A DNA stretch of 64,000 bases from Cephalotus follicularis (lineage: Eukaryota > Streptophyta > Magnoliopsida > Oxalidales > Cephalotaceae): positions 235,717 through 299,716 of the forward strand of contig BDDD01000043.1 of NCBI GenBank assembly GCA_001972305.1, read 5' to 3'. The notes beneath the pieces were generated by a model that was not told where the DNA came from, searched no databases, and saw only the letters and a program-made list of their open reading frames with translations. Of this stretch, positions 48,673-60,230 are shown piece after piece (the stretch's first letter is position 1; the number at the start of each line of letters is the position of its first letter). A program made the position numbers and the translations under genes.

Positions 48673-49182
48673 TGATATGGGAAATTTTCTACCTAAATAA
48701 ACTGTCACTTGTCCTCTGGGAATTCAGCCATGTGTCATCTGGAGCTACAGACATATGGTCGAACGATTCACAATTCAAAATGGTAACGCACAACATAACA
48801 CTCCGGCTCCAAATAAGTGAAATGGCGAGATACTCGGCTATTTCCTAGGGGTACAATAATCATCTCCGTAATGCAAGCTGATGGTGGAGAGACAGTTACA
48901 ACCAGATGATCCTATAAATACCACAAAACAATAATTTACACAGGTCAATCAATTCTAGACTTAAAGAACCCTATTGTGTTTTCTCTGTTACTATCTGACT
49001 TAAGCATCGGAGAGTCCCCGAGAGTAAAATCTCCTAAATTTTCTTGTAGTGTGCCTTTTGTGTGCAGGGAGGACCTCGAAACACCTATCCTACATCATCC
49101 TCAGAGCACTCGGTGGGTTTTCCTCTACAAATCAAACCTATATACGTAGGGGACTGTTGTATAGTTGATTTCGACATCAACA
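48673..49182 (+). mobile_element. E2 5' LTR
   Basis: 510 bp, TGATATGGG...GACATCAACA. TATA box CTATAAATA at 48912-48920. Confidence 0.95.
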
Positions 49183-49201
49183 ATTGGCGTCGTCTGTGGG
49201 A
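49183..49201 (+). other. E2 primer binding site
   Basis: ATTGGCGTCGTCTGTGGG follows the LTR. It corresponds to the E1 site TTGGCGCCGTCTGTGAGA, with one change in the part expected to pair with tRNA-Asp. Confidence 0.75.
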
Positions 49202-49225
49202 AACGCAACAAAAAGCTTTTGAACC

Positions 49226-50990
49226 ATGCCTCCGAGAAGAAACACCAGCTCTGTAGTCGTGGCAGCCAAGCTCCCCCTGACAATCAAGCACCTACTGCTG
49301 CTCAGGCTCCTGAGCAAGCTCCCATCACTGGCGAGTAATTCACTCAGCTACTCCAAGAAATGGGGCGTCTTACCACCCTGCTGGAAAACAACTTAGCCAG
49401 TCAAAATCAGGCTGGGCCAAGCCGACCAGCCCTTCAAGATCAGGTTGGACCGAGCAGGCCAACCACAGAAGTTCAACAGCCCCAAGGGGCTAAGCGAAAC
49501 CCGCCGAGGAGGGCCATGCATCCTCCGAGGAGGTCGGAGATTAATACATCTCTGAGGGCGGAGTCTTCAAGCGCAAGGGATTATAGCTATGATCTCCAAC
49601 AAGACCTTACAGAGCAGGATCCGATGGAAGAGGATCGTGCAGTGGAGGAGGAGGAGACCTGAGCACGTTCCTACGCTTCTCGTAGGACAAGAACTTTGCA
49701 GAGGAGCAAGTCGGACCACTCAGTCCCCACTTGCAACGGGTACATCACAAGTTTCTTGCAAGATCAGAAACATTGATGATGTGGAGCAGACCATGAACAG
49801 AAGGTTTGCTGAGATGGAGAAGAGGCTCAGAGGAGCCGAGTAGTCGAAGGGGTACCTGTCCAAGGTGCGAAGCATTAACTGTACGGCCTTCACGCCAGAG
49901 ATAATGAGGGAGCGTATCCCAAGAGGATTTCGACTCTCGAATCTCAAGGAGTATGATAGGTTCGCTGACCCAATCCAACATGTGCGCTACTACACACAAA
50001 TCATGTTGGTTCATCAGGTTTCGAATGTTGTGCTTTGCCGAGGATTCCCCGCAACTCTGACCGGTGCAGCTTAGGAGTGGTACTCCACCCTACCTCAAAA
50101 TTCGGTGAACTTCGAGCAGTTTACGGAACTGTTCGTTACTAAATTCCTCAATAGCACCACGCAGAGGAAGAATTTGAACCATTTGATCAACGTGGTGCAG
50201 GGAAAGAATGAATCCCTCAGGGACTACCTCACCAGATTCAACAAGGAGTCTTTGATGGTGAAGGACTTGGAGCCATCCTTTGCGTTGGCGGCTCTGAACT
50301 GTGGGTTGAAAGACAACTCACCCTTTACCTTTTTTCTCATGAAGAAGCCTACTTTGGATATGACAGACATGTTGAGAAGAGCAGAAAAGTATGTGAATGC
50401 AGAGGAGGCGATGGCAACTAGGAAGCAAAAGACTTCCTAGCCAGACCATTAGGTGGAGAAAGAGGAGCACTCACGAAATGCTCTAGGGAAGAAGCAAAAG
50501 AGGAAAGAGAGGTCAGAGCTGACCAATGATGACCTAAGGCACAAGCTCTCCAAGAGGGAGGAGTCACCGAAAAGGGGGGCACCAATCCCCACCTACAATA
50601 ATTTTGCCCCTCTCTTGGAGACGCGGACCAGGATACTGGCGGTGGAGAAGGACAAAGTCCCTATCTAGTGGCCAGCACCATTGAGATCCTCGATAGAAAA
50701 GAGGGACTCAAATAAATATTATCTGTACCGCCGTGATCATGGGCATGATACAGAGAAGTGCAAGCATTTGAAGAATCAGATTGAGGACATGATTCGTAAA
50801 GGTCTCTACGGAGGTATGTTGACAGGGATGCTCCCAAAGAAAGAAGGGAGCACAGAGAACAAGCTTCGCAACAGGAAGAGGAGCAGCAGGCCAGGGGTGT
50901 GCTACACACCATCTCTGGATGGGTCGCTTCTGGTGGCGACCATAGCAGGGCTAAAAAGGCTTACGCTAGACAAACCTTTATCGTGTAACA
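49226..50990 (+). pseudogene. E2 gag
   Basis: Start ATG at 49226 (MPPRRNTSS), the same place where E1 has ATA. A frameshift follows after about 15 codons, then QLLQEMGRLTTLLENN, a proline-rich linker, DDVEQTMNRRFAEMEKRL (49770-49840), the capsid core (NFEQFTELFVTKFLNSTTQR, VQGKNESLRDYLTRFNKESL, 50105-50270) and the nucleocapsid-like DHGHDTEKCKHLKNQIEDMI (50735-50800). Gag would form the particle that packages the RNA. In-frame stops near 49660, 49842, 50074, 50440 and 50668 separate the pieces. Confidence 0.85.
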
Positions 50991-51059
50991 ATACACACAT
51001 AGCAAAAGGTTGAAGACTAGTGGAGATGAGGAGGTAATATCCTTCTCAGAGGCGAACTA

Positions 51060-51373
51060 AGAGGGAGTACATCTCCCTCACGATGATCCAGTGGTAGTGA
51101 CTCTTCAAGTGAAATTATTCACTATGAAGAGAACCTCATTGACAATGGAAGCTCGACCGATATCCTCTAAAAACATGCATTTGATCAGTTGAGAATTCCG
51201 GCAGACCAGCTAAGGCCGATCAAGACTCCTCTGGTAGGCTTCGCAAGAGAGATGGTCCATCCTTTGGGATCCATCGACTTGTCAGTTGTCGCAGGCATGG
51301 CCCCACACCAAACCTATGTACAAATGACCTTCCTGGTGATTGATACACCAATCTCGTACAATGCTATAATTGG
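51060..51373 (+). pseudogene. E2 aspartic protease
   Basis: It matches E1 (VVTLQVKLFTMKR), but the active-site region has a frameshift around 51130-51175 (TIDNGSSTDIL-like). It continues with QLRPIKTPLVGFAREMVHPL and ends at FLVIDTPISYNAIIG. The next bases already belong to RT because of a deletion. Confidence 0.75.
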
Positions 51374-51850
51374 TGGAGGCAACCTCCGGTTACAGAATGT
51401 TGAGCTTTTTGGATGCTTACTCTGGATACAACCAAATTCCTATGTATGGACTAGATGAGAACAAGACAACCTTCATCACTAATAAGGGTATGTATTGCTA
51501 CAGAGTCATACCCTTCGGACTAAAAAATGCTGGAGTGACCTACCAATGGTTGGTCAGCAAAATCTTTGAACCTTAAATCAAGAGGAATATGGAGGTTTAT
51601 ATTGACGATATGCTCGTCAAAACACCAGCGAAGAATCCTCATATCAAGGACTTGGAAGAGACTTTTGAGGTATTGAGAAGATACAAGATGCACCTCAATC
51701 CTTCCAAGTGCACTTTTGGGGTCACTTATGGTAAGTTCCTCGGGTTTATGGTTTCCAGCAGGGGAATAGAAGCCAACCCAGAGAAGATTTTAGCGATTCA
51801 GAGCATGAGGCCTCCTCAATCTATCAGGGATGTGCAAAGACTAAATGGAA
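51374..51850 (+). pseudogene. E2 reverse transcriptase, N-terminal half deleted
   Basis: Protease sequence jumps at about 51374 into [20 protein letters not shown]. Compared with E1, about 650 bp are missing, including the fingers and the KACPKD region. What remains has the first catalytic Asp (FLDAYS), FGLKNAGVTYQ and [10 protein letters not shown] (51592-51621, YxDD box). It could not act as a polymerase. Confidence 0.85.
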
Positions 51851-52860
51851 AAACTGCAGCCCAGAGCATATTTGTGTCCAAATCAGCGGAGAAATGTCTT
51901 CCCTTCTTCAAGGTGTTAAGGGACCCTAACGGGTTTCTCTGGTCTGATGAATGTCAAGTAGCCTTTGAGAAATTTAAGGAATACTCAGGTTCCCCTACTC
52001 TGATATCAAACCTGAAGGACAAGGAAGACTTGTATTTGTACCTTACAGCAACACATGGCGCAGTGAGTGCAATGCTAGTCAGGAAAGAGGATAAAGTTCA
52101 AAGGCCAATGTATTATGTGAGCAACACCTTGAATGATGCTGAGGGGAGGTATCTAGAGATAGAGAAGTATGCCTATGCTCTGATCATTGCAGTGAGAAAG
52201 CTAAGGCCGTATTTTCAAGCCCACACTATCAAAGTCTTAACGGACAAGCCACTTAGACAAGTGCTAGCAAAGCCAGACATGTCAGATAGGCTGATCAAGT
52301 GGTCCGTCGAATTGGTTGAGTACGACGTGAAGTACGAAGCCAGAACAACAATAAAATCACAGGTCTTGCCGATTTTATAGGAGATAATACACTTACGGAG
52401 TGTATGGAAGAAGACTCCTCAGAAAATGAGAAGGGGTTATGGAAGCTAACAGTTGATGGGTCATCCTGCATCTCAAGAAGTGGAGCAGGATTGGCGCTGA
52501 CTAACCCAGAAGGGTGGACCTTGGAGTACGCTATGAGATTTGGGTTCCAAACAACAAACAATGAAGCTGAATGGGAAGCTTTGATTGCCGGACTGACAAT
52601 AACAAAGCACTTAGAGGTTCAAAAAATAGAAGCTTCTAGTGATTCTCAGCTATTGGTTGGTCTGGTGAGTAAAGAGTATGAAGCCAGAGAAGAGTCCATG
52701 GCTAAATACTTAGCCCATGTTCAAAGTTTGAAATCGTCTTTCAAAGTATTTCGAGTTTTGAAAGTTCCCAGAGCAGAGAATGCCAGAGCAGACCAGTTGT
52801 CGAAGCTAGCTACTGCGGGGGAATTAGAAAGAAACCAAGCCGTACTAGTATACTATCTAG
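51851..52860 (+). pseudogene. E2 RNase H domains
   Basis: RNase H from CLPFFKVLRDPNGFLW (51895) to VLTDKPLRQVLAKPD (52230-52280), then a stop at 52378-52380. The second RNase H-like domain is open from 52404: DGSSCISRSGAGLALTNPEG, NNEAEWEALIAGL and SDSQLLVGLV keep the catalytic Asp, Glu and Asp. VPRAENARADQLSKLA closes the domain near 52810. Confidence 0.9.
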
Positions 52861-54040
52861 ACAGGCCCACCATTTCGGAGGCAGATGTGATGGACATCGA
52901 TGTTCAACAGGAGCCGAATTGGATGACTCCATTCATTAATTGGCTAAGGAATGGTATTTTGCCAGAGGACCCAGAGGAGGTGAGAAGGCTGGTATATAGA
53001 TCCAACAGATACCAATTCAAAGAAGAGATCCTCTACAAAATATCATTCTCTTTCCCTTTTTTGAGATGTTTGACTCACTCAGAGTTCGACTACGCTCTGA
53101 GGGAGATCCATGAAGGAGTGTGTGGAAATCACATGGGGGGAAGAACATTGTCCAATAAATTGTTAAGGTAAGGCTATTTCTGGTCGACCATGCACCAAGA
53201 TGCCATCGACTTTGTTAGGAAATGTGATAAGTGTCAGAGGAATGCCAACATAAGCAGAATACCATCATAGCCTTTGACATCTATCACTACCCCTTTGCCC
53301 TTTGCGCAATGGGGAATGGATTTTGTCGGACCATTACCAGTAGTAACAGGGCAGAGAAAGTACCTCATCGTTGCTGTGGACTACTTCACCAAATGGGTGG
53401 AAGCATAGCCCATGGCCACAATAACGGAGAGCAAGACAGAGAGATTCATTTGGAAGTCAATCATTTGCAGATTTGGGGTCCCCAGAGTAATCGTCTCTGA
53501 TAATGGGAAGCAATTTTACTTATGAGATTTTTGCAAGGAGCGGAGAATTGAGCATAGGCTTTCCTTTGTAGCCTACCCCCAGAGTAATGGCCAAGCAGAG
53601 GTCATTAACAGATAAATCATCTTAGGGTTGAAAAAGTGCCTCGAATCTAGCAAAGGAAGATGGACAGAGGAACTACCTAGCGTATTGTGGGCTTATAGAA
53701 CCACTCCTCGGACCACAACTGGTGAGTCCCCATTTAGCCTTTGTTTTGGATCAGAAGCTATGATACCGGTAGAAATCGGGGTGCACTCTCCCAGAGTTGT
53801 GCATTTCAATGAAACTAATAACGTAGAAGGGTTGAGGAATCTCCTTGACTTAGTGGAAGAGCTCAGAGATAAAGCTGGAATCAGAGTAGCAGCCTACCAG
53901 CAGAGGGTGAGTAGTTACTATAACAAAAGAGTGAACCCTAGACTACTAAGAGATGGAGACTTAGTCCTCCGCAACCCAGTAATTGCTGATCCTACCGGCA
54001 CTAGAGGAAATTTAGCTCCTAACCCTACAAGGTGAAGAAA
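52861..54040 (+). pseudogene. E2 connection region and integrase
   Basis: After YLDRPTISEADVMDIDVQQE and the WMTPFINWL segment comes the zinc-binding region (REIHEGVCGNHMGG to a CDKCQR motif, 53100-53240). The core follows, with ICRFGVPRVIVSDNGKQF (53460-53515) and SNGQAEVINR (53584-53613), so the glutamate lost in E1 is present here. A small deletion with a stop lies at 53520 and another stop at 53614. The C-terminal part (53628-54035) is open, with WAYRTTPRTTTGESPFSLCF and AAYQQRVSSYYNKRV. Confidence 0.88.
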
Positions 54041-54239
54041 GTGCTCCGACCAGGAACATTCAAACTTGAAACTCTGGGGGCAGGGAGATTCTTAGGGCCT
54101 GGAATGCCGAGCATCTAAGGAAGTACTACCAATGAAAAATGAAGATTGTAAAAATGTACAAATGTTCAAAGACATCAATAAAGAGAATTTTTTCTTCAAA
54201 AAGAGCTGTTCCAAGATTATAGTTCAAAGTTTCCAAGGG

Positions 54240-54960
54240 ACAGGAGGTCCAATGTTCACGTCCTTAAACCTCTTAACAGCCTCCAGCAAGTTTCCTCAAC
54301 AAAAGCTTTAATACAAGCTTGTGAAATTACGCTCCCAAGGGAGCAATCAAAGCAGACCAAGGTCTTGAGTAGACTAAGGTCAGAGCAGAATAAAGTATCA
54401 AGTAGACTAAGTTCAGAATAGACTAATGTCTCGAACAAGCTAAAGTCTCCAATCCGAGAAGACAGCATCAAAGACTCCCGTCAGAGGAGCACCTAAGAAT
54501 CCTAAGGGAGTAAACAAAAGACTTCTAAGGAAGTAATAAAAAAAAGACTCCTAAGGGAGCAAACAAAAGACTCCCAAGGGAGGAAATGCTGGTCGGCAAA
54601 TCCATAAGAACTTGCCAGACCAAACCTACATCGTATCTTGAGAAGCGAACACATAAGAACTCACAACGATCAAGGTTATTGGACTGAGCGCTTTAATAAA
54701 AGTGTCCCTAGGAGGGTTGCAAGCTCAGATGACCTGGTTTGAAAAATATTAGACCAGACAAGATCCTGGCTATAAATTCATAAGAACTTGTCTGACCAGA
54801 CCTAGAACTTGGTCTGCGAATACTTAAGAACTCGCAAAGACCAAGTCTCTTTGCCTAAGCGCTTTGATACAAAGTGTCTTACGAGGGCTAAATATCTTAG
54901 GCAACTTAGTCTGAAAAATATCAGACCATTATAAAAAAGGTCTACGATAAGATAGACTAA
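54240..54960. repeat. Tandem-repeat spacer of E2
   Basis: Short repeats of AGTAGACTAAGGTCAGAGCAG type (54350-54450), GACTCCTAAGGGAGCAAACAA type (54475-54590) and two larger diverged copies (54595-54780 and 54780-54960). They are the mirror image of 1190-1975 in E1. Confidence 0.8.
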
Positions 54961-55096
54961 GAAAAAATTCCTAAGGGAAATGTAAAGCTCGGATGAAGCA
55001 AAAAAATTAATTTTTATTACTTAAATGAAATTTCCGAAGGGAATGAAAAAGCTCAAAAGAAGCAGAAGTCAAATTTTATTGCACAGAAAGAGAAGA

Positions 55097-57500
55097 TTAC
55101 ATTAAGTGAGTACAAAAAGTACAAGGCAAAAAAGAAAAAGTTCTAGCATAAGCATCATCCCCCGAAGGGATGCTATGTACAAAAGGAGAAACAAGCTCAG
55201 GAGATAAGATATTCTCTGCATCAGGACCAAAGTAAGGAACAATTGTGCGTGATTGCTCTACCCTTTGCACCTCTTCATTTTTCTCGAAGGCGAGGAGAGC
55301 TTCCGCTTCCTTTGCATCAATGTCCTCGGAGAAAAAATCAAACTGATCCATCAATGGACAACAGACGATAGAATCCAAAGGAGTCTCTGGATGGCGAGCG
55401 ACCCAATTGCGGCAGGTATAAAAGCCCCTGCGATAGAGTATCACGGACTCCCTAAGAACTTCCTATTCAAAATCTTTGGAAGCCCTAAAGTCATCCATGG
55501 CCTTAGCTAGAGCACCCTGGAACTCAGCTGAAGCTTTAAACTCCGCAAGAGCTTTGTCAATCGCCGCTTGAGTCCGAGCAGCTTCCGTCTCCTGGATCCT
55601 TGAGAACCTTTCCTCCGGGGCCATCAGCACATCGCCAAGATGCTTATTAGTCCGTACGAGTTTCTCTCCATCCTCCCCCATCTTGTCAAAAGCTTCCAAA
55701 GCCTGCCTTTTTTTCCTCCAGGACTGACTCTTAGCTCCTAGCACATCCTCCAGCTGGGCGCGGATTGCGTTAGCCGACTGCTTGAGCTCTGCAATCTCAG
55801 TGCGAAGCTGGTTGATGAGCTCACAGTCATCCTTGGCCCTTCCCTACAGTTTATAGGCTTCATTCAGAGCTTGGCAACGAAATATCAAAGTTAAGGGAAG
55901 ACTAGAGAGTTCGCTGAAAACGAAAAATAGGATGAAGTTATGTACCCTAATGTTGCTCTGAAGGCAGTGGATCCAAAGTTGGTTGACAATCCAACCCTTT
56001 CTCGCATCCATCTCGGAAGGAATGAGGCACAACCTACTGAGCTCAACTGGCGCCCCTGCAGTGTTCAAGCTAACACCCGAGTTACCGAGCGCTTTGAGCT
56101 CCTCCCTTACTCGGCCAACGTCCACAGGCACACCAAGGTCGCCAGGGTCCCAAGAATTCACCTATGGGGGCATACCAGATCGCCCCCGAGAAGAGCCTTC
56201 ACTATCTCTTCTCTTCTTTTGCTTTTTAGATGGAGTGGGCAGGTTATCTGCAGCACCTTTGCCATGAGTAGACCTTGCCCTAGTGGCTTCAGCAGCAGCT
56301 TCGTCAGCAGTAGCCTCAGCAGCGGTAGCAGCAGTTTCCTTCTCGGCTCTCTTCTTGGTTGCCGCAGCCACTTTCTCCAGAGGTCTCCACTTCTCCTCAG
56401 CAACAATCTTTGCTTTCTAGTTAGCAGCCTTCAAGATGTCAGCTGAAGATCTTCGAGAAGCCATTGCTATAGAGAACCATAAGAAATACTTAGTCAAAAG
56501 CATGAATGACAAAAATAGTGATTGAACAAAATGAAGACGTTAGAAGCAAATGAGGCAAGGAAGGCTTAATACAGCTTTCCCCCTCGTTAACAGACGAGGC
56601 CACGGGTTCTTCTCCACTATTTTGAACCCTATCTCTCTCTATCCCCACTGGGATCTCCTCTTCATCATCCAAGATATCTCACCGACCAGGGAACATGCTC
56701 AGCCCAACACGGCACAGACGATCCTCAAAGATGGTAAAGTTCACCTCCTCTGGCTCTAGCGCAGAGAGCTTCGCTAGGTCTGCCTTCTCGGCTACAAACA
56801 AAATTGTCCTCTGATTAAGGCATTGGGTATCCAACGAGTCACACCAGTGGCAGGGAGTGAAGCCGGGGAGATTCCTAACAAGGAAGTACCTCCCCCTCCA
56901 GCCTTTGACGGACTTTATGGGATCCACCAACAGATTCTTGGTCTGACCAACGTGCGACTTGAAATAATAACCGCGCTTATCAGGGGAGGTGTTGAGGGAG
57001 TGAAACTCATTGAATATCCCCACCGTCACGGTCACACCCGTTTCCAAGCACTTCAGCAAGAAACCTATGATGAAGGCCTAGGATTGTGCTTGAAGTAGTG
57101 AATGATGAATTTGGAAGTGCCTCAGAATCGCAATAGCAAATGGTGCTATGGGGAGTCTCAGGCCGTGTGACAGAGCATCTTCAAACACCACAAAGAGACC
57201 AGGTTTGCTCTATGTGGTCTCCTTGGGATCTCGAGGGAGCGAGAACTCTAAGCTCCTCGGGAAACAGTATTTTTTCGCCAGATTTCACACTTTGTCTCTA
57301 GTGAGCACACTCCTATCGAAGTGAGTCCTGAAGACTTGGACCCCGGCCTTGGTAGAGGTGACATCAGAAGCACCCATAGCGGCAGCTTCCATGGCCTCCT
57401 CTGCACCAAGAGGACGCTCGGCGACATTCACCTCTCCTACCACACGGCGCACCTATGCAAGGGTACTGATTTGTTTGGTGGCTTGTTTAACCCTAGCCAT
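55097..57500 (-). pseudogene. Convergent (antisense) gene of E2
   Basis: Probable start at 57500 (MARVKQATKQ). The N-terminal domain (57340-56680) reads KPGLFVVFEDALSHGLRLPI, HFQIHHSLLQ, SPDKRGYYFKSHVGQ and WRGRYFLVRNLPGF, the layout of the plant 'putative gypsy type transposon' domain (PF04195, by recollection). The middle (56460-56160) is Ala/Lys-rich with a nuclear-signal-like PSKKQKKRR. After DLGVPVDVGRVREELKALG comes a 75-bp intron (55871-55945) at the same site as in E1, with the acceptor CAG now CAA. A coiled coil (INQLRTEIAELKQ and on) and the conserved RRGFYTCRNWVA end (55440) follow. Scattered stops show decay. The function is unknown; a nuclear role is only inferred. Confidence 0.75.
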
Positions 57501-58033
57501 CTGGATATTCGCGAAGAGAAGAGAGAGAGGAAGAGAAGACGAGAAACCAAGTAAAACCCTTGAGGTACCTAGACAATTTTTCAAAACAAGCAAGAGAAAA
57601 ATGACTCACCTGAGATTTTTGTAAAGAAAATTCGAAAGAGAGTTGATTGAGAGTTGGGAAGATCGAAAGATTCGGGAGAACAAAAGCTTTGAATTTGAAG
57701 AAGCGTAAAGAAACTTCTCCAAGAAGAAGGAGCAATTTAAAGGGCTCAAGATCAATTTCAGACTATGCGATCTTTGCATGATTAAACGGTTGAGATCGGC
57801 CCATCAAATCAGTTGCAAGAAACGAAGAGTCTATGCGTGGCAAGTGAAAAGACACAAACGGAAAATGCGCTTGCTCTACCATGCCATAACTAATACCAGA
57901 ATTGGGCCAAATAACGAGGCCCAAAGGACAAAACAGGTTTAGTTACGCATTAAAGCCCTGCTCAAAGCCAAGACAAGCCTCTAATAGTCTTCCTCCTTTG
58001 CCAAGCCCAACAAATGAAGACCATGAGGGCATA

Positions 58034-58540
58034 TGATATTGGAAAATTTCTACCCAAATAAATTGTCACGTGTCCTATGGGAATTTAGCCATGTGTCCTC
58101 TGGAGCTATAGACAAGTGGTCGGACGATTCACAATTCAAAATGGTAATGCGTACATAACGCTCAGCGCCAAATAAGGGAAATGGCGAGATACTCGGCCGT
58201 TTCCTAGGGGTACAATAATCATCTCCGTAATGCAAGCTGATGGTGGGGAGGCAGTTACAACCAGGTGATCCTATAAATACCACAAAGCAATACTTTGCAT
58301 AGGTCGGTCAATTCTAGACTTAAAGAACCCTATTGTGTTTTCTCTGCCACTATCTGACTTAAGTATCGAAGTGTTCCCGGAAGTAAAACCTCCTGAATCT
58401 TGGTGTAGTTTGCCTTTTGTGTGCAGGGAGGACCTCAAAACACATATCCTATATCATCCTCGGAGCATTGGGTGTGTTTTCCTCTACAAATCAAACCTCT
58501 ATACGTAGGGGATTGTTGTATAGTTGTTTCGACATTAACA
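58034..58540 (+). mobile_element. E2 3' LTR
   Basis: 507 bp, TGATATTGG...GACATTAACA, followed by the ATTAA duplication. TATA box CTATAAATA near 58270. About 50 differences from the 5' LTR by eye. Confidence 0.95.
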
Positions 58541-58714
58541 ATTAACAAAACTCAATCATAATTATATGATTTTTTGAGATATGTTGATTATTATTTGTCA
58601 TTTTCTTTAGTTGTTAAATTTTAATTTTCAATTTTAATAATATTGTATAGATTTGACTACTAATTAATGAGTTTCAGTCCAGCATACAACATCAGTTAAT
58701 ACTAATAATATTAA

Positions 58715-58906
58715 ATAGGAAAATTTCCATTTATGCCCTATCATTTATTTAGTAATTTTAATTTGACGTCTCATATTTAAAAAGTTTTAATTTGATGTCT
58801 ATAGTTTCAAAAAGACACCAGTGCACTAAATGATAACTTTTTAATTTTGGGAGTTTAAATTGAAATTACCCCTATAAGTGGGGGGTGAAAATGAAATTTT
58901 TCCTAT
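58715..58906. mobile_element. Candidate MITE (192 bp)
   Basis: The left end ATAGGAAAATTTCCATTT and the reverse complement of the right end ATAGGAAAAATTTCATTTT form terminal inverted repeats. Flanks TAATATTAA and AATATATTAA resemble a 9-10 bp duplication, as for Mutator-type MITEs, but are not identical. No coding capacity. Confidence 0.5.
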
Positions 58907-59846
58907 AATATATTAAAAATGAATGAGTGAAAAACATAGAGTTTTCTATAATCGAAATTGCGTCGTTTTGCAATTGTATTTTTAAAATAGATAAAATTAC
59001 TTCATTTTGTTATATTACACGCTCTCTTTATAACGGCTCGCCCCAAATTCTTATTGTTTCCTTTAGGTTCAAGAGTTGACCCTTTGTCCCGCACAATTTT
59101 TCCTCAAAAGGTGTCTCTAATGTTTAAGAGGTGTTTGCACATATGTGTCAAATTATCTCCCAAATTACGCTCATGATGAGGGATGCAGGTCACAAGGGTC
59201 ATCTTTTGAACCCAAAACAGATAATACCTCACAAGATTTGAGGCGACTGGATCATTAGAGATGGTATTGGGACTGACCCAAGCCCATCCCACCATGTGGA
59301 TGTGTGGTCTTTCTAAACTTTCCATGAACTTTTCGTTGTATTGGGATTATGTGTGTGATCTATATTTGATTTGGCCCCTCCAATAACGAGGACGTCAAAG
59401 ATTAAAACAAGTGAAGGTGGCAAAATAGGTCATGGATATGAGCTCGATTATAGCAGATAACAAATACAAAAGTATCCACGTTTAAATTGTTACTTTTTTG
59501 TATCAATATCCAACCCCTTTATGTGTAAATAAATATGTACTAATATATCATATTTTTTTAAATTATACTATAATGAATAATTTTTTTGTTTAGACTTATA
59601 AAATAAAGAATAATATGCAAAATAAATAATATAGTGCACCACCAAGAAATTAAATACAAATTGAATTGGCTAATGGGTAACGGGTCGGGGGTAAAAAAGT
59701 ATCTGCATTTAAACGAATACATTTTTTCGACCCAAACTCATTTGTTTATTAGGTCCGAGTTCACCTTAATTTAGTAAAAAAAAAAAAAAGAGGGTTTCCT
59801 ATTGTTGTGTAATCCATCATCATTCAATAACAAAACTTAATCATAA
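58907..59846. other. AT-rich intergenic DNA
   Basis: About 0.9 kb without a recognisable gene or element; A-runs near 59775 and AT-rich stretches near 59540-59640. Confidence 0.5.
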
Positions 59847-60230
59847 TTTTAAGGTTCACATGTGAGGGTTGAGTCTAACATCGAATAAAAAAATATGAGT
59901 GAATAACTTATATATAGTATTGAGACCGCAACGTAATAGCTTAGACTTTTGGGTTAAGGTGATATTCAAGATTATATATCAAATCTCTCTTTGTGGTTAA
60001 CTTCCTAATTTTAACAATAGGTATCAGAGCTCTGGCCCAGATTATGAGTGTAAGACGCATGGTCACAAGAGCTATTGATAACTGACATGGTCTAACATCT
60101 CCCATGGTTGAGTGCTCATGCAATGTTAAGCGGTAAGCTATTGGTTTGCAGACACTTGATGTGCTTAAACTCATGGAGACTCACACGTGAAATGGAGGGA
60201 TTGTTAAGGTTCACATGTTGTTGCACCATA
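59847..60230 (+). mobile_element. Possible TRIM-like fragment
   Basis: A segment starting TTTTAAGGTTCACATGTGAG and ending TTTTAACA (60016) is followed by AGGTATCAGAGCTCTGG, a good match to the tRNA-iMet PBS. At 60187-60200 a purine-rich tract (AAATGGAGGGA) precedes TTGTTAAGGTTCACATG, a repeat of the start. The second copy diverges quickly. No coding region. Confidence 0.45.

Larger units (their letters stand above)
48673..58540 (+). mobile_element. Complete Tat-type Ty3/gypsy retrotransposon E2
   Basis: Both LTRs, PBS and internal region are present, with a perfect 5-bp duplication ATTAA (48668-48672 and 58541-58545). Order: 5' LTR, PBS, gag, PR, partial RT, RNase H, integrase, repeat spacer, a convergent minus-strand gene (55097-57500), 3' LTR. 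The LTRs differ at roughly 10% of positions by eye, so the insertion is old. Stops, frameshifts and a deletion of about 0.65 kb at the PR-RT border make it non-autonomous. Confidence 0.95.
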
